Part shown: positions 62,904 to 64,000 of the stretch, piece by piece
Layout of the letters: each line of letters starts with the position of its first letter
Position numbering within the stretch: the first letter of the stretch is position 1
Assembly: GCA_905188085.1 (NCBI GenBank)
Contig: CAJJKN010000003.1
Coordinates: 62,001 to 126,000 of the forward strand
Direction of reading: 5' to 3'
DNA from: an uncultured Bacillota bacterium
GTDB lineage: Bacteria > Bacillota > Clostridia > Christensenellales > QAND01
DNA: 64,000 nucleotides
The notes under the pieces: model-generated
Databases searched by the model: none
Told to the model about the DNA's origin: nothing
Seen by the model: only the letters and a program-made list of their open reading frames with translations
Translations under genes and position numbers: made by a program

Positions 62904-63350
62904 ATGAACATCTACGAAGTTTCAACAAGAATGCCCCGGCTCATACAAACCCTGTTATCCATCAAATAATCTTTCGTTCGGGCCCCGCATCATTTTCTGT
63001 CCGAAAAAGGAATCCTTCAAATTAAACATGATGTGCCGCAGACTATCCCCGGCGTAAAGCACTTAATCGTTACTGAAAATGCGCAGGTCAACATCGTTGC
63101 CTTTATGGGCCTTGAAGACACCCGCGTGAAAATGCTCTTTCCGGCGCCTTTTCAACGGGGCCAAGGCCTTTGCAAACAGCTGCTGCAATACGTCCTGCAT
63201 CATTATCGGATCAATCGCGTTACCGTCAACGAACAAAACCCGCAGGCGGTAGGGTTCTATCGGCATTTGGGCTTTGAAACATACAAAAGAACGGATTGCG
63301 ATGAACAGGGCAACCCTTATCCCATTCTCTATATGAAACTGACGCGATAA
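62904..63350 (+). pseudogene. GNAT acetyltransferase gene interrupted by an in-frame TAA
   Basis: From ATG 62904 the frame reads MNIYEVSTRMPRLIQTLLSIK, meets TAA at 62967-62969, then continues SFVRAPHHFLSEKGIL to a TAA at 63350. In intact relatives the segment across the stop reads like LL-x-IW-x-SSVRATHHFL, so the alignment holds without an insertion or deletion and the stop is a base change. Downstream, MLFPAPFQRGQGLCKQLLQY and VTVNEQNPQAVGFYRHLGF are the acetyl-CoA-binding and C-terminal strand of the GNAT fold. A start at 62880 is also possible. Confidence 0.75.
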
Positions 63351-63358
63351 AAAATTTT

Positions 63359-63391
63359 TAGGCAGCATTCAAACAAGCCTGCCTTCTTTAT
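63359..63391 (+). terminator. Weak terminator after the GNAT pseudogene
   Basis: AGGCAG ... CTGCCT followed by a T-rich run. Confidence 0.4.
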
Positions 63392-63480
63392 CATCCGCCG
63401 CAACGCCAAGGTTTTTTCGGCCCGGCAGCCGGTGCAAAACACAGGGCCCGTTTTGCTGCCGTCGTGTTTCAATCAAATAC

Positions 63481-63516
63481 AAAAAGGCCAGCGCAATCCG
63501 CCGGCCTTTGTTTTGT
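63481..63516 (-). terminator. Terminator after leuB
   Basis: On the minus strand GGCCGGCG-GATTG-CGCTGGCC with one wobble, followed by TTTTTG. Confidence 0.75.
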
Positions 63517-63530
63517 CTCATATTTTGTTT

Positions 63531-64000
63531 TTACAGCGCCGCTACGATCAAATCGCCCATCTTTTGGCAGCCCACCTGCGTTTTGCCGGGGCTCATGATG
63601 TCGCCGGTGCGGTAGCCCGCATCCAGCACGCTGGCCACGGCATTTTCAATCTCTTCGCTTTCTTTATCCATATCAAACGAATATTTCAGCATCATGGCCG
63701 CCGCCAAAATCGTCCCAATGGGGTTTGCCAAATCCTTCCCCGCAATGTCCGGCGCGCTGCCGTGAATCGGCTCATACATGCCGTTTTTCGTTTCGCCCAG
63801 GCTGGAGGACGGAATCATGCCGATGGAGCCCGTAATCATGCTGGCTTCGTCGCTTAAAATATCGCCAAACATATTTTCCGTCACGATCACGTCAAATTGC
63901 GATGGGTCTCTTACCAGCTGCATAGCGGCATTGTCCACCAGCATATCCACCAGTTCCACATCCGGATATTCCTCTGCCACGCGATGCACCACATCCCGCC
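63531..64000 (-). CDS. leuB: 3-isopropylmalate dehydrogenase, 3' part
   Basis: The window ends within this gene; about 156 C-terminal residues are visible and the frame continues past 64000. LeuB oxidises and decarboxylates 3-isopropylmalate in leucine synthesis, with NAD+ and Mg2+. The visible metal ligands are in [12 protein letters not shown], and [14 protein letters not shown] is the NAD-preferring signature. A GTG at 63992 is in frame but is not the true start because VV-reading codons continue upstream. A terminator follows the stop, so leuB ends its operon. Confidence 0.93.
   Translation of the reverse strand, partial: RDVVHRVAEEYPDVELVDMLVDNAAMQLVRDPSQFDVIVTENMFGDILSDEASMITGSIGMIPSSSLGETKNGMYEPIHGSAPDIAGKDLANPIGTILAAAMMLKYSFDMDKESEEIENAVASVLDAGYRTGDIMSPGKTQVGCQKMGDLIVAAL

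Overview
This window looks like the chromosome of a moderately GC-rich Gram-positive anaerobe of the Clostridia type, probably from a gut. The support is: AGGAGG-type ribosome sites with frequent TTG and GTG starts; a DnaD-domain protein next to a DnaC/DnaI-type helicase loader; a nine-gene V-type ATPase operon in the same order as the Enterococcus ntp operon; several ferredoxin and flavodoxin proteins; and a bile-salt-hydrolase-type enzyme. I see no rRNA, CRISPR array or insertion sequence. The closest relative cannot be named from sequence reading alone.

Layout. 1-2.9 kb: end of an M42 peptidase, then two adjacent EamA transporters. 3-10.3 kb (minus strand): an accessory stretch of small genes (DUF1330, LCM-type methyltransferase, flavodoxin, a DUF4097 lipoprotein with a membrane partner, TetR plus KTR protein, a membrane/flavodoxin fusion) with decayed remnants at its outer end. 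10.3-16.4 kb (minus): an overlapping glnS - Nudix - gltX - lipoprotein operon, and an M1 metallopeptidase lipoprotein. 16.5-21.2 kb (plus): DnaD protein, helicase loader and a Qnr-like pentapeptide protein, then rbsK-deoC. 21.4-22.7 kb (minus): radC and ydcF-like. 22.8-28.5 kb (plus): PepV-type dipeptidase, two tRNA-Ser genes, two overlapping WYL regulators and rtcB. 28.9-33 kb: methyltransferase, metallo-beta-lactamase-fold protein, DtxR/MntR-type regulator, an ATC hydrolase broken by an in-frame TAG, and the bile salt hydrolase. 33-39.9 kb: EFR1 ferredoxin, second M42 peptidase, P-loop ATPase, fucose/arabinose-isomerase-family protein, cell-wall amidase and three small genes. 39.9-48.3 kb (minus): V-ATPase. 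48.7-50.5 kb (minus): phage-type holin, endolysin and sigma-like protein. 50.5-52.4 kb (plus): small helical protein, XRE regulator, lipoprotein. 52.9-59.8 kb (minus): a surface-glycan locus (DUF2142 membrane protein, its partner and two large tandem-domain glycosyltransferases). 60-64 kb: ferredoxin, alpha/beta hydrolase, MATE transporter, a GNAT gene broken by an in-frame TAA, and the 3' part of leuB.

How the genes fit together. Translation and RNA upkeep are well represented (glnS, gltX, two tRNA-Ser, rtcB). The V-ATPase rotor subunit keeps all the Na+ ligands known from E. hirae, so a sodium pump is predicted. The most interesting candidates are: the WYL-WYL-rtcB neighbourhood next to a tRNA-Ser pair whose first precursor can pair leader to trailer; a DtxR/MntR-family regulator with mixed metal ligands and a DtxR-like palindrome upstream of its likely transcription unit; a Qnr-like protein joined to the helicase-loader genes; a phage lysis module with no other phage genes; and a cysteine-rich small gene behind two hairpins. 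I did not find a system I could call clearly new.
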